Below, piece after piece: positions 36,272 to 45,314 of a stretch of 45,428 bases of DNA. The DNA is taken from assembly GCA_022446825.1 (NCBI GenBank), contig JAKVBY010000029.1, forward strand, positions 62,364 through 107,791, read 5' to 3'. The notes below the pieces were generated by a model. It ran no database searches and was not told the origin of the DNA. It worked only from the letters and a program-made list of their open reading frames with translations. Position numbers and translations under genes: made by a program. The DNA comes from Pirellulaceae bacterium. GTDB taxonomy: Bacteria > Planctomycetota > Planctomycetia > Pirellulales > Pirellulaceae. The first letter of the stretch is position 1. Every line of letters starts with the position of its first letter.

Positions 36272-36958
36272 ATGGCGATTGATCTTAAGTGGCTTGGGCA
36301 CGGAACCTGGCTGATCAATTCAGGCGAACACTCAATTTTACTGGACCCTTTCTTAGACGATTCTCCGACGGCCCCCGTCAAGGCAGCCGACATCAATGCA
36401 ACCCATATCCTGGTTTCCCACGGACACTTTGACCACGTTGCTGACGTGGCGCCCATTGCCAATCGTACGGGTGCCACCGTGGTGGCCATCTACGAGATTG
36501 CAGAGTGGTTCAGCAACCAGCACAAGGTCGAGAATACCCTCGGCATGAACTTGGGTGGCACCATCCAGTTGCCGTTTGGCTCTGTAAAAATGACTCCTGC
36601 ACTTCACAGTTCGCAACTGCCAGATGGTTCCTATGGTGGTGCACCAGCTGGATTCCTGCTTACCTTGAATGGTTCGCGAATTTATTTTGCCTGCGACACT
36701 GCCTTATTTTCAGACATGCAATTGATTGGTAAAGAAGGGATTGATTTAGCCGTTCTGCCAATCGGTGATCACTTTACAATGGGCCCCGAAGATTCACTCA
36801 CCGCCATCAAATTAATCTCACCAAAACAAGTGGCGCCGGCACACTACAATACTTGGCCACCCATTGAGCAAGATGGTGCTGCGTGGGCAAAACGGGTTCA
36901 AGAGGAAACGACAGCAATTCCCCACGTCCTTACTCCAGGTGATACAATTCAACTCTAA
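36272..36958 (+). CDS. UPF0173 metal-dependent hydrolase (metallo-beta-lactamase fold)
   Basis: A 228-aa soluble enzyme. The start matches the family (MAIDLKWLGHGTWLINSGEH, then SILLDPFLDDSPTAPV). The metal motif is SHGHFDHV (H50, H52, D54, H55). Further ligands are likely in ALHSSQLPDG, ACDTALFSDM and the tail APAHYNTWPPIEQD. Members are related to UlaG-type lactonases, but substrates are mostly unknown. GAGG lies ten bases upstream of ATG 36272, and the spacing to pgi (15 bases) suggests one operon. Family assignment is firm; reaction unknown. Confidence 0.92.
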   Translation: MAIDLKWLGHGTWLINSGEHSILLDPFLDDSPTAPVKAADINATHILVSHGHFDHVADVAPIANRTGATVVAIYEIAEWFSNQHKVENTLGMNLGGTIQLPFGSVKMTPALHSSQLPDGSYGGAPAGFLLTLNGSRIYFACDTALFSDMQLIGKEGIDLAVLPIGDHFTMGPEDSLTAIKLISPKQVAPAHYNTWPPIEQDGAAWAKRVQEETTAIPHVLTPGDTIQL

Positions 36959-37007
36959 TTTCTCACATGACAGCTCCACAACTTCGCTAGTTTCCTTGAG
37001 AGGTCTA

Positions 37008-37934
37008 ATGCGACATTCACACAACCGGCACTGTTTTTATTTTTTGGTCGCCGTGGCAACCTCCGCTTCGTTCGCCGTCCCCTCTCAGGCGGAAGAACTT
37101 TTACGCTGGGACTTTAAGGTGGGCGAGACCTACGAAGTCAGGTTTCATCACACGACAATAACCCAAACATCTGTAAACAAGGTGCCCCTCGACGTCACCA
37201 TCAATCTATCCATGAAAATGACTTGGAAGATTGACAACATTGACGCCACCGGTTGTGCCAAGATTAAGCAATCATTTGATCACCTCAGCGTTTCAATGGA
37301 TGCCCCGGGATTGAAAACGATCACTTTCGATTCTGCAAAAGAGAATCAAAAACACGCTGCCGCACAAAGCATCGCCAATGCCGCCATGCCCCTCATTGGA
37401 AAAAGCATTGTCGTAACGCTGACAGCTCGAGGCGAGATTACCGACGTCACCACAGACGATGATGACTTGCCACTGCCCCAAACATCAGTTGGGCAGGGAA
37501 CTGCAACGAATCTTTTTTCGAAAGAAAGCGTCACGCAAATTCTTCACCAATCCCTTTGTATTTTTCCCGCCGAAAAGGTGCAACGTGGTGATGAATGGAC
37601 TCTCACTCGTGTCGTCCCATCGCCGCTAGGAAAACTACACTTAACAACGACTTATACCTATGAGTCCAACGATATCATCGACGGGTCTCCATCGATTCGC
37701 TTGACAACGTCGGGCGACATTAAGGTCACCGCAGCAACAAACGCAGAGAAAAAACCGACCCGTCTCGTCGCTCAATCGAACAGCGGCTACATCCTGCTCG
37801 ACCCCATGACCAAGCAAATTAAAAAATCCTTCGTGGAACAAAAGCTAACAACTGAAAAAGACTACCGTGACACAAAAGTCGATGTAACTTCTCAGTCGAC
37901 CGTGCGCATGACGATGACGAAGCTTAAGGGTTGA
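37008..37934 (+). CDS. Exported protein of unknown function (DUF6263-like)
   Basis: A 308-aa protein with a signal peptide (MRHSHNRHCFYFLVAVATSA, SFAVPSQA, cleavage before EELL). The mature part is beta-rich: LLRWDFKVGETYEVRFHHTT, VTINLSMKMTWKIDNIDATG and RGEITDVTTDDDDLPLPQ, with a later FPAEKVQRGDEWTLTR. This layout resembles DUF6263-type exported proteins, but I cannot confirm the family. I use ATG 37008, with GAGAGG four bases before it, because it starts the signal peptide; the open frame continues left to 36864 inside the previous gene. It converges with the Rieske gene 22 bases away. Confidence 0.8.
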   Translation: MRHSHNRHCFYFLVAVATSASFAVPSQAEELLRWDFKVGETYEVRFHHTTITQTSVNKVPLDVTINLSMKMTWKIDNIDATGCAKIKQSFDHLSVSMDAPGLKTITFDSAKENQKHAAAQSIANAAMPLIGKSIVVTLTARGEITDVTTDDDDLPLPQTSVGQGTATNLFSKESVTQILHQSLCIFPAEKVQRGDEWTLTRVVPSPLGKLHLTTTYTYESNDIIDGSPSIRLTTSGDIKVTAATNAEKKPTRLVAQSNSGYILLDPMTKQIKKSFVEQKLTTEKDYRDTKVDVTSQSTVRMTMTKLKG

Positions 37935-37956
37935 GCACACGGAGCCTAGTTAGACC

Positions 37957-38307
37957 TTATTCCTTTAAGGCCGTGGACGTACTCTCCGGAGGGTCTCGTT
38001 CTGGCACGCAGACTTGGATCGCATCTCCGCGAACTCGAACTTCAAAACTGTCGACCTTAATTTTCGGGTTATCACACCAAGTTCCATCGTCAATTCGAAA
38101 ACGCCAAGCATGCCACGGGCAGGCAACAATCCCATCTTCCACATGTCCACCACACAACGACGCGCCCATGTGAGGACACAAGTCGTCAATCGCAAAATAG
38201 GTGCCATTTTCCTTATAGACCCCTATCATTCGCCCATTGACGGCGAATGATTGCGCCTCGCCCTCGGGGATTTCATCAATGTTTGCCACCGTCGTAAAAG
38301 CTGCCAT
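37957..38307 (-). CDS. Rieske [2Fe-2S] ferredoxin-type protein
   Basis: A 116-aa soluble protein, nearly all one Rieske domain. Ligands: C44 and H46 in CPHMGASLCGG, and C63 and H66 in CPWHAWRF, spaced as expected. The start (MAAFTTVANIDEIPEGEAQS, then VNGRMIGVYKENGTYFAIDD) fits the ferredoxin subunit of ring-hydroxylating dioxygenases or a NirD-like protein. No oxygenase or nitrite reductase subunit lies nearby, so its electron partner is unknown. It is transcribed alone, divergent from the radical SAM gene with a 240-base gap between. Confidence 0.92.
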   Translation of the reverse strand: MAAFTTVANIDEIPEGEAQSFAVNGRMIGVYKENGTYFAIDDLCPHMGASLCGGHVEDGIVACPWHAWRFRIDDGTWCDNPKIKVDSFEVRVRGDAIQVCVPERDPPESTSTALKE

Positions 38308-38547
38308 CCAACTTCCTTTAAACTTACAATTGCGTTAATTACGCCGAAAAAGACGAGAACTCCCATTCTAGAGTCCGTCCGTAACTCTTGAAAGCAGGTC
38401 TCTAACCTATCGCCGGCAGCGAAACGCCCAAACTTTGTTCAATATCGGACATGCTCTGAATCCGCTAGAATGAGGATTGTGCAACAAGAGCTTTTCGTCA
38501 GCGTGCACCGACTTTTTTCCTTCTCACCGTTTCTAGAACATTTACTC

Positions 38548-40377
38548 ATGTTTAACCAGCAACTCAAAACACAACTTGACCGCCACATCCTCCCGAACGT
38601 CATCACTCCAGCCCAGTATCTGGGCGGAGAACACAATATCATTCGCAAGGATTACTCTGACATCCGAGGAAAGCTTTGCTTAGCATTCCCGGACACTTAT
38701 ACAATCGGCATGAGTCATCATGGTTTTCAAATTCTCTATACCTTGATGAATAGTCTTGACGAGTGGGCCTGTGAACGGGCTTATGCGCCCTGGATTGACA
38801 TGGAGCAGCAGCTGCGTGCAGCAAACTTGCCGCTTTACAGTCTGGAAAATTTCACCCCACTGTGTGAATTCGATGTACTGGGATTCTCGCTGCAATACGA
38901 GATCTGCTCGACCAATGTGCTCACCATGCTGGACTTAGGAAACGTCCCACTGCATAGCGATGAACGGACGATGGATCATCCACTCGTCATTGCCGGTGGA
39001 CCATGTGCACAAAACCCAGAACCTCTAGCACCCTTTATCGATATCTTCGTCACCGGTGACGGCGAGCCAAGCCTGCCTCGGATTTGTGAACTTTGGTTAA
39101 AGCTCAAAGAAGACTGCAAGAGTATCGGAATTTCACAGGGCAGGGCAGGGCAGCAACAACGCGAGGAGATCATGGCAACCTTGGCAGCTGAGTTGCCATT
39201 CTGCTATGCACCTCGATTCTATGAACCCGAGTACCAAGACGGAACATTCGTTGGCTTGAACCGATCCCGAACCGACGTCCCAGAAACCATCGAACCGGCT
39301 GTAATTTCAGACCTTGAGGGAATGCCTTTACCCACGAAACCACTAGTACCATTCGTGGAGTGTGTGCACGATCGGATTGCGATTGAAATTATGCGTGGCT
39401 GCCCCTGGCAATGCCGATTCTGCCAAAGCACCGTGATCAAACGTCCCTTACGGATACGCAGTGTCAAAACCATCGTCGATGCCGCATTAGAGAGTTATCG
39501 GAACACTGGATTTAATGAAATTTCACTGCTCTCACTATCGAGTAGCGATTATCCGCACTTCGAAGAACTTATCTTAGAATTAAAACGCGTCTTTAAGCCG
39601 TTAGGAGTCAATATTTCCATCCCGAGTTTGCGCGTCAACGATCAATTGCGGAGCATCGCGGAGCTGATAGGGAACGATCGGCGTTCTAGTTTAACTCTGG
39701 CACCGGAAGTCGCTCGCGATGACATGCGGGAACAAATTCGCAAGAAAATTAAAAATGAAGACCTCTATGAGGGTTGCCGCACGGCCTTCCGCAACAATTA
39801 CACCGGAGTCAAACTGTATTTCATGTGCGGTTTGCCCGGCGAACGTCCCGTAGACCTTGATGGCATCATTGATATGGCTGAAACGATTGCGCGCATCGGC
39901 AAGGAAGAAATGGGGCGATATCCGAAAGTCACAGCAAGTGTTTCTAACTTCGTTCCAAAAGCTCATACACCGTATCAATGGAACGGAATGCAAACTCGCG
40001 AGTACTTCCAGTGGGCGCATCGTTACCTACATCAAAAGAAACAAATCCGCGCAGTAAAAGTAAAATGTCATGATATTGAAACGAGCCTTTTGGAAGGTGT
40101 CCTCAGCCGCGGCGATCGTCGCATGGCGAAAGCCATCGAATTAGCTTGGCGGAGCGGTTCTCGGCTGGACGGCTGGATGGAACACATGGATGCCCAACGC
40201 TGGTGGCAAGCTTTGTCAGATGCCGGTATCGATGTCGAAACAGCGGCACATACCGCATTCGAAATCAACGAGCGGCTACCGTGGGATCATCTCAACATTA
40301 AATACGGCCGCACATTTCTGGAAAAAGAACAGTCACGTTCAGTGCTCCAACTAGATGCCATGGCCAATGCCATTTAG
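38548..40377 (+). CDS. Radical SAM protein of TIGR03960 type, lacking a fused DUF2344 part
   Basis: A 609-aa protein. The N-terminal ~230 residues fit the B12-binding-like head of TIGR03960 (ILPNVITPAQYLGGEHNII, FPDTYTIGMSHHGFQILY, PLVIAGGPCAQNPEPLAPFI, FVTGDGEPSLPRI). The radical SAM cluster is C285-x3-C289-x2-C292 in RGCPWQCRFCQ. Many homologues carry a C-terminal DUF2344 domain; here the protein ends soon after the radical SAM part, so that domain is absent or encoded elsewhere. The reaction is unknown; related proteins are often found beside ribonuclease E/G and ribosomal protein genes, unlike here. I place the start at ATG 38548 (MFNQQLKTQL), which matches family starts; the frame is open to ATG 38470. 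A GGGCA repeat lies at 39137-39152. Confidence 0.85.
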   Translation: MFNQQLKTQLDRHILPNVITPAQYLGGEHNIIRKDYSDIRGKLCLAFPDTYTIGMSHHGFQILYTLMNSLDEWACERAYAPWIDMEQQLRAANLPLYSLENFTPLCEFDVLGFSLQYEICSTNVLTMLDLGNVPLHSDERTMDHPLVIAGGPCAQNPEPLAPFIDIFVTGDGEPSLPRICELWLKLKEDCKSIGISQGRAGQQQREEIMATLAAELPFCYAPRFYEPEYQDGTFVGLNRSRTDVPETIEPAVISDLEGMPLPTKPLVPFVECVHDRIAIEIMRGCPWQCRFCQSTVIKRPLRIRSVKTIVDAALESYRNTGFNEISLLSLSSSDYPHFEELILELKRVFKPLGVNISIPSLRVNDQLRSIAELIGNDRRSSLTLAPEVARDDMREQIRKKIKNEDLYEGCRTAFRNNYTGVKLYFMCGLPGERPVDLDGIIDMAETIARIGKEEMGRYPKVTASVSNFVPKAHTPYQWNGMQTREYFQWAHRYLHQKKQIRAVKVKCHDIETSLLEGVLSRGDRRMAKAIELAWRSGSRLDGWMEHMDAQRWWQALSDAGIDVETAAHTAFEINERLPWDHLNIKYGRTFLEKEQSRSVLQLDAMANAI

Positions 40378-40536
40378 TTAACAAGCTCGCGCCAGCATTT
40401 ACACCCCATTGGTTTGCAAAACTCCACAAGAAATCGCAAAAATGGCCCGACTTGAGGAATTCTGATTCTGAAGGATTCTTGCAGTCGCCATGCTGGCAAG
40501 CAGCCAATCGAAAAGGTTGACAACTTGGAAATTCAC

Positions 40537-40866
40537 ATGACAAAACCGAACAGTGACGAGCATGAAATTTCACTAAGTGATTTCCAGCAGTTGATCCATC
40601 AAATGTATTTTTCCAAAGATGTGGCCCGCGGAGTTGACGGGACATTCATGTGGTTAATGGAAGAAATAGGTGAATTAGCATCAGCGCTGCGCGACGGTAC
40701 GCCTGAAGAACAACGGGAAGAATTCGCCGATGTCCTGGCATGGATAACCACCATCGCAAACGTGGTAAACGTGGATTTATCCGAAGCCGTTGCGAAAAAA
40801 TATGGGCGAGGGTGCCCTGGATGTGGCAAGTTTGTCTGCCAATGTGCCGATGAGGAAAAGCCCTAA
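40537..40866 (+). CDS. MazG-like nucleotide pyrophosphohydrolase with C-terminal Cys cluster
   Basis: A 109-aa all-helical protein. The MazG metal-binding pattern is visible: E42, E43 and E46 in MEEIGELASAL, and E62 and D65 in EEFADVLAWI. Such proteins hydrolyse nucleoside triphosphates to monophosphates and clean up aberrant nucleotides. The tail adds four cysteines, CPGCGKFVCQC (C93, C96, C101, C103), a likely small zinc site not part of the basic fold. I use ATG 40537; TTG 40525 in the same frame is possible. It follows the radical SAM gene by 159 bases. The substrate is unknown. Confidence 0.87.
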   Translation: MTKPNSDEHEISLSDFQQLIHQMYFSKDVARGVDGTFMWLMEEIGELASALRDGTPEEQREEFADVLAWITTIANVVNVDLSEAVAKKYGRGCPGCGKFVCQCADEEKP

Positions 40867-40871
40867 CAAAA

Positions 40872-40888
40872 CGGCGCCGTATGCGCCG
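40872..40888. terminator. GC-rich hairpin after the MazG-like gene
   Basis: CGGCGC and GCGCCG pair around a five-base loop, six bases after the stop codon. There is no T-run, so it may only protect the 3' end. Confidence 0.35.
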
Positions 40889-40978
40889 AACTTGGAGCCG
40901 ATTATGCTGTAAGAGTTAGGCTATTAGGTCTGTCCCCTCAAGCCTACCCGTGTCACTGAGACAGGCGATAAAATTACC

Positions 40979-43189
40979 ATGCGGTTTCATTTTTGCTTTA
41001 TCCTATTTTGCAGTGTCTGGGCTGCCCTGACGAGTTCCCTCTGGTCTCCAGTTGCTGCGCAGGAAATTAAGGAAATCGAAATTGGTTTTGGCGGACAATT
41101 CAAACCCGGACACTGGACTCCCGTGTGGATCACGGTTGATTCGGCAGGGCAAGAATCAACTTGCCAGGCAACGATCATTACGGGCGACGCCGACGGCGTA
41201 CCCGTCCGTTATGAGTCTGAGATTCTTGCAGGGACCCGCATCACACCCGACGCAAACATGCGTCTCTTAACATACGCCAAATTCGGACGACTTGAATCTG
41301 AGTTGGTAGTTGAAGTCATCGACACCGCGTCCAATAAAAAAAAGGAACGGACTTTTTCTACGGCCGAGGTCGCTTCTGCATTGCCTTCAACCCGCAGGTT
41401 GATTGTCACGGTTGGCCCATCAATCGATGTCGACGCGGTCGCTCGCAAAGCTGGGAACCGGAACGCCAACACCTTCGCGACCGCCCGCATCGCAGCAATC
41501 GAGAACCTCCCTGACCATTGGAGTGGCTACGAGGGAGTGGATACGCTGATCATTACAACCAGCGATCCACAATTGATCACTTCTTTAACTCCAGAACAGT
41601 TCCGGGCAATCTCTCGCTGGGTCCATATGGGTGGGACGATGCTTCTCTCGGTGGGCCGGCAAGGCGCCGACATTTTCGGCGAAGCTAGCCCCTGGCGAGC
41701 CTTCGCACCAGGGCAATTTCTTGAAAGCACTCGTCAACAACGAACCAACGGAGTGGAAACCTACGTTGGCGCGGGAGACCGCTTAGGGGCATTTGACATC
41801 ACCGTTTTTGAAACCGTGCGAGGAAAGGTGGAAGCCTACTCCGATATTGGGGCAACTCATGATCGACCTGTCGTAATACGTTATTCCGTAGGCCTGGGCG
41901 ATGTTATCCTCGTCACAGCAGATCTGGCAACCGCGCCCTTCTCCGAATGGAAAGACCGCCCAAACTTTTTAGCACGCTTACTCCAACCGACGACAAGCAC
42001 ACGTCAGTCTTCCCGCCACGCCAAAGAATCCTCTCGTGTTACGCACTTGGGCTATAACGACATCACCGGTCAATTGCGCGGAGTGCTCGAAAGATTTGAT
42101 TCTGTCGAAACCGTTGCATTCTCCATGATTGCGGGATTGATCGGTTTATATATTTTACTGATCGGTCCTGCGGATTATTTCCTTGTCAAAAACATCTTCC
42201 GAAAAATGCATTTGTCATGGGTCACTTTTCCAATCGTGGTCTGCCTGGTCGGGATGCTTGCTTTTTATTTAGTTGGCAATCTAAAAGAGAAGCACCTGCT
42301 CATTAACCAATTTGAAATCGTCGACTTCGACACCTCCAGCGGGACCAGACGAGGGACTGCTTGGGCTCACATTTATAGCCCCAACACGGAAACCTACAAC
42401 ATTTCGCTAGACATTTCCGATCTTGACTCGACAGCAGCCGATGAAATTCTAGTTTCCTGGCAGGGCTTGCCTGGCAATGGCTTAGGTGGTTTGTCCAGCC
42501 GAACCTCGTCCTCGCTTTTTAGTGAACCATATCAGATCCAAGTTCCGTCAAACCAATCGGACGCAGCACGCATACCGATCGAAAACATCCCCATTCCGGT
42601 CTCCGCAACTAAAAGTCTCGTGGCCCGCTGGCACCGGACAGTAGCACCACAAACCAGCGCTGAGTTACGGCGAGACGAGCACGGAGTCCTACAAGGCACA
42701 TTCACAAATCCCTTAAATGCCGAATTACGAGATGCCGTTATCGCCTACGAAAATTGGTCTTACCCGATCTCGGGAACTCTGCGGCCGGGCGAAACGGTAC
42801 GCCTGGATCGGCAGACACCAAAGAACTTTGAGTGGCGATTGCGTCGCCGCAGCATGGTGAAATCGACCGATTTTAGTAAACCTTGGGATCAATCAGATTT
42901 CACCGATGTGGAACGAATCGCCGAGATGATGATGTTCTACGGTGCCGCTAAGGGTAAATCATACACACGCCTTTCTCATAGTTTTCAATCCTACATCGAT
43001 CTTTCGGATGCCGTTCATACCGGCAGAGCGGTACTTTATGGGCAGTCAAAGACTCACGCATCTGAATTTACTACCCAGCATTCGCAGGACACCGCGCGAT
43101 TTCACCAAAGGTGGTCATTTTATCGTGTTGTCTTTCCTGTTGATCACTCCGCAGCACTTCGTGATCCGCTGGAAACGGAAGAAGAGTAG
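40979..43189 (+). CDS. Exported/membrane protein linked to an ABC ATPase
   Basis: A 736-aa protein. It has a signal peptide (MRFHFCFILFCSVWAALTSS, ending VAA/QE), a large extracytoplasmic beta-rich part with GATase/GldG-like segments (VDTLIITTSDPQLITSL; AISRWVHMGGTMLLSVG; RYSVGLGDVILVTADL), then two helices (about 376-398 VAFSMIAGLIGLYILLIGPADYF, and 410-430) and a C-terminal beta-rich domain. It is not a permease of the usual six-helix kind. It is followed 46 bases later by an ABC ATPase on the same strand, so the two probably act together. GldG-like partner proteins of ABC-2 exporters have a similar layout, but the family is unconfirmed. Confidence 0.8.
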   Translation: MRFHFCFILFCSVWAALTSSLWSPVAAQEIKEIEIGFGGQFKPGHWTPVWITVDSAGQESTCQATIITGDADGVPVRYESEILAGTRITPDANMRLLTYAKFGRLESELVVEVIDTASNKKKERTFSTAEVASALPSTRRLIVTVGPSIDVDAVARKAGNRNANTFATARIAAIENLPDHWSGYEGVDTLIITTSDPQLITSLTPEQFRAISRWVHMGGTMLLSVGRQGADIFGEASPWRAFAPGQFLESTRQQRTNGVETYVGAGDRLGAFDITVFETVRGKVEAYSDIGATHDRPVVIRYSVGLGDVILVTADLATAPFSEWKDRPNFLARLLQPTTSTRQSSRHAKESSRVTHLGYNDITGQLRGVLERFDSVETVAFSMIAGLIGLYILLIGPADYFLVKNIFRKMHLSWVTFPIVVCLVGMLAFYLVGNLKEKHLLINQFEIVDFDTSSGTRRGTAWAHIYSPNTETYNISLDISDLDSTAADEILVSWQGLPGNGLGGLSSRTSSSLFSEPYQIQVPSNQSDAARIPIENIPIPVSATKSLVARWHRTVAPQTSAELRRDEHGVLQGTFTNPLNAELRDAVIAYENWSYPISGTLRPGETVRLDRQTPKNFEWRLRRRSMVKSTDFSKPWDQSDFTDVERIAEMMMFYGAAKGKSYTRLSHSFQSYIDLSDAVHTGRAVLYGQSKTHASEFTTQHSQDTARFHQRWSFYRVVFPVDHSAALRDPLETEEE

Positions 43190-43235
43190 CCGCAGGTTCA
43201 TAGCACTACATTGATAATCTGAAAGTGAGTACGCC

Positions 43236-44168
43236 GTGATCAAGGCTTCTGATCTAACTAAAAAGTATGGTGATTTATTCGCCATTCGAGCAATCGAATT
43301 GGAGTTGGATGAGGGTGATTTATTCGGTTTCATTGGCCCTAACGGGGCGGGTAAAACAACCACCATGCGGATTATCGCAACGCTGCTAAATCCGAGCTGG
43401 GGCGAAGCTTACGTCTGCGGAAACTCAATCTACACAAGTGCCAAAGAAATCCGACGTTTGGTGGGTTATATGCCTGACTTCTTCGGTGTCTATGATGATA
43501 TGAAAGTCATCGAATACTTAGAGTTTTTTGCAGCTGCTTATCGTATTACCGGCAAGGAACGGCGACGACGATGTAACGAAATGCTCGAAATTGTCGACCT
43601 TGACTTCAAACGCGATGCCTTCGCAAACACACTATCTCGCGGGCAAACTCAAAGGCTCGGTTTGGCACGCACGCTGCTCCATGATCCACAAGTTTTGCTT
43701 TTGGACGAACCGCTAAGTGGCCTCGACCCACGAGCTCGGATCGAAATGCGCAACTTGCTTCGCAAGCTAGGGCAGATGGGGAAGACCATTATTGTTTCTA
43801 GCCACATTTTGCCAGAACTTGCCGACATTTGTAATAAAGTAGGAATCATCGATCGGGGTGTCATGTCGGTCAATGCTTCGGTTGCCGATGTCATGAAACA
43901 GGTACGCGAACAAATCGTATTGAATATCAAAGTCTCAGATCCACAAAAAGACGCAACCCTTCTTTTGGAGCAACACACTACCGTCGACCAAGTAACTGCA
44001 GAGAACGGCCAATTGGTAGTTACGCTGAAGAAAGGCGTCGTTGATTACAGCGATCTTCCGACTCTACTCATTGAAGCCGGGCATCGAATTCACCTCTTCA
44101 ACGAAGAAGAAGTGAATCTTGAAGTGGCGTTCATGACCCTCACGAAAGGCACTGGGGCCAAGATTTAA
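43236..44168 (+). CDS. ABC transporter ATP-binding protein
   Basis: A 310-aa cytoplasmic ATPase of the CcmA/GldA type. Walker A is GPNGAGKT (34-41), the Q-loop region is VGYMPDFFGVYDDMKV, the signature is LSRGQTQRLGLARTLL (Arg and Gln where LSGGQ is common), Walker B is VLLLDEPLSGLD, and the H-loop is IIVSSHILPELADIC. A C-terminal extension of about 80 residues is typical of the ABC-2 export subfamily. It starts at GTG 43236 with a weak upstream site. No ABC-2 permease gene is found on either side within the window; its only apparent partner is the preceding membrane protein. Confidence 0.94.
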   Translation: MIKASDLTKKYGDLFAIRAIELELDEGDLFGFIGPNGAGKTTTMRIIATLLNPSWGEAYVCGNSIYTSAKEIRRLVGYMPDFFGVYDDMKVIEYLEFFAAAYRITGKERRRRCNEMLEIVDLDFKRDAFANTLSRGQTQRLGLARTLLHDPQVLLLDEPLSGLDPRARIEMRNLLRKLGQMGKTIIVSSHILPELADICNKVGIIDRGVMSVNASVADVMKQVREQIVLNIKVSDPQKDATLLLEQHTTVDQVTAENGQLVVTLKKGVVDYSDLPTLLIEAGHRIHLFNEEEVNLEVAFMTLTKGTGAKI

Positions 44169-44516
44169 CTTTGTGGCCTGAGTCTATACGCTGAACACCT
44201 CAACATTGAGTCAGCGTCTGCGCCACGAAGCCGTTGGTCATTCCTGTGGAACTTCGCACAATTCCTGCTTGCGAGCATCAGCAGCTTTTTAATGCCGTCA
44301 TAGAATGGTCGTGTGACAGATTGGAACTTTGACTCTATCATGAGCCGCGCGTTACCTCGCAAGAGCTGCTAGACAAGTTGGAGAAACAAATCCACTGAAG
44401 CCAGGGGCACACGGTGCCAATAACAGCCCTCACGACAACAAGACACAGACGTGCCCAGACAAAACAACTGGAACCTCTTCAAACGCTCTCAACGCTGACC
44501 TTTCACAAGGCCTCTC
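44169..44516. other. Intergenic gap, 348 bp
   Basis: It lies between the ABC ATPase (+) and the aldolase (-), which converge. No gene is recognised. One + frame from 44210 to 44398 reads protein-like on both sides of an in-frame TGA at 44330-44332, but it is too short to call a pseudogene. There is no clear terminator. Confidence 0.45.
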
Positions 44517-45314
44517 TTAATACCGAGCAATGTCCTTGTCCTCAACGTCAGGAGCTACCGCAGAGACTATCTCCTGGGCTCTGCTGGTCATCATCCGCAA
44601 ATCGCTGCCAATTGCCATGAATTGCATTCCTTCTTGTACACGCTGCAATGCGGACTCCGCATCCATGGCATGTAACCCCGTAGGCGTGCCAACCTTTTTT
44701 CCAACCTCGATCACTTTCTGAATTGCGGCCTCATGTTCCTCCGAAGTAGGAAACGTGCCGTCTGGCGTCCGCATTTGAAACCGCAAATCATTCGGTCCGA
44801 TGAAGATGGCATCGAGGCCAGGCAGGCTGTAAATCGCTTCTGCATTCTCAATACCGCGAGGACTTTCAGTCATCAAGACCACCATGATTTCATCATTGGC
44901 TTTTAAATAATAATCGCCCGCCGTCGCTCCGAAATTCATCGAATGCATCCCACCCCCAATACTACGATTGCCAGTGGGAGGATATTTGGCTGCAGCGATG
45001 GCGATTTCTGCCTGCTCCACAGTGTCGACCATCGGGACAACAATCCCCCAGGCCCCCGCATCGAGAACGCGTTTGATGTAATGATGATTCCCTTCGGGAA
45101 CACGAGCTAAGGGCACACAACCGGCGTCCGCAATGGCTCCAAAAATCATGGTCGCTTGCGACCAATCGATTGCGGAATGCTCGATGTCAAGCGTCATCCA
45201 ATCAAAACCCAAACGAGCCAAAACTCGAGTCGCATACAAATCTCCTAAGGAGAGCCAAGTACCAAAAGTGGGTTCTCCTTTTTTCAGTTTCTCTTTTGCT
45301 CGATTGGTACGCAT
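44517..45314 (-). CDS. HpcH/HpaI-type aldolase (2-dehydro-3-deoxyglucarate aldolase family)
   Basis: A 265-aa class II aldolase of the HpcH/HpaI family (TIM barrel). Conserved points: [10 protein letters not shown] with H46 (catalytic base), R71 in PLARVPEGN, metal ligand E150 in [20 protein letters not shown], and metal ligand D176 in [10 protein letters not shown]. The family cleaves or forms 2-oxo acid/aldehyde adducts, for instance 5-keto-4-deoxyglucarate or 4-hydroxy-2-oxoheptanedioate, so the substrate cannot be told from sequence. The length is normal. The gene is alone on the minus strand at the right end; the 114 bases beyond ATG 45314 show nothing recognisable. Confidence 0.92.
   Translation of the reverse strand: MRTNRAKEKLKKGEPTFGTWLSLGDLYATRVLARLGFDWMTLDIEHSAIDWSQATMIFGAIADAGCVPLARVPEGNHHYIKRVLDAGAWGIVVPMVDTVEQAEIAIAAAKYPPTGNRSIGGGMHSMNFGATAGDYYLKANDEIMVVLMTESPRGIENAEAIYSLPGLDAIFIGPNDLRFQMRTPDGTFPTSEEHEAAIQKVIEVGKKVGTPTGLHAMDAESALQRVQEGMQFMAIGSDLRMMTSRAQEIVSAVAPDVEDKDIARY

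Noticed and set aside
39134..39155. GGGCA tandem repeat in the radical SAM gene (and a shorter one near 25085) as a phase-variation switch
   Set aside because: Only about three units, inside otherwise normal coding sequence, with no sign of an on/off arrangement.
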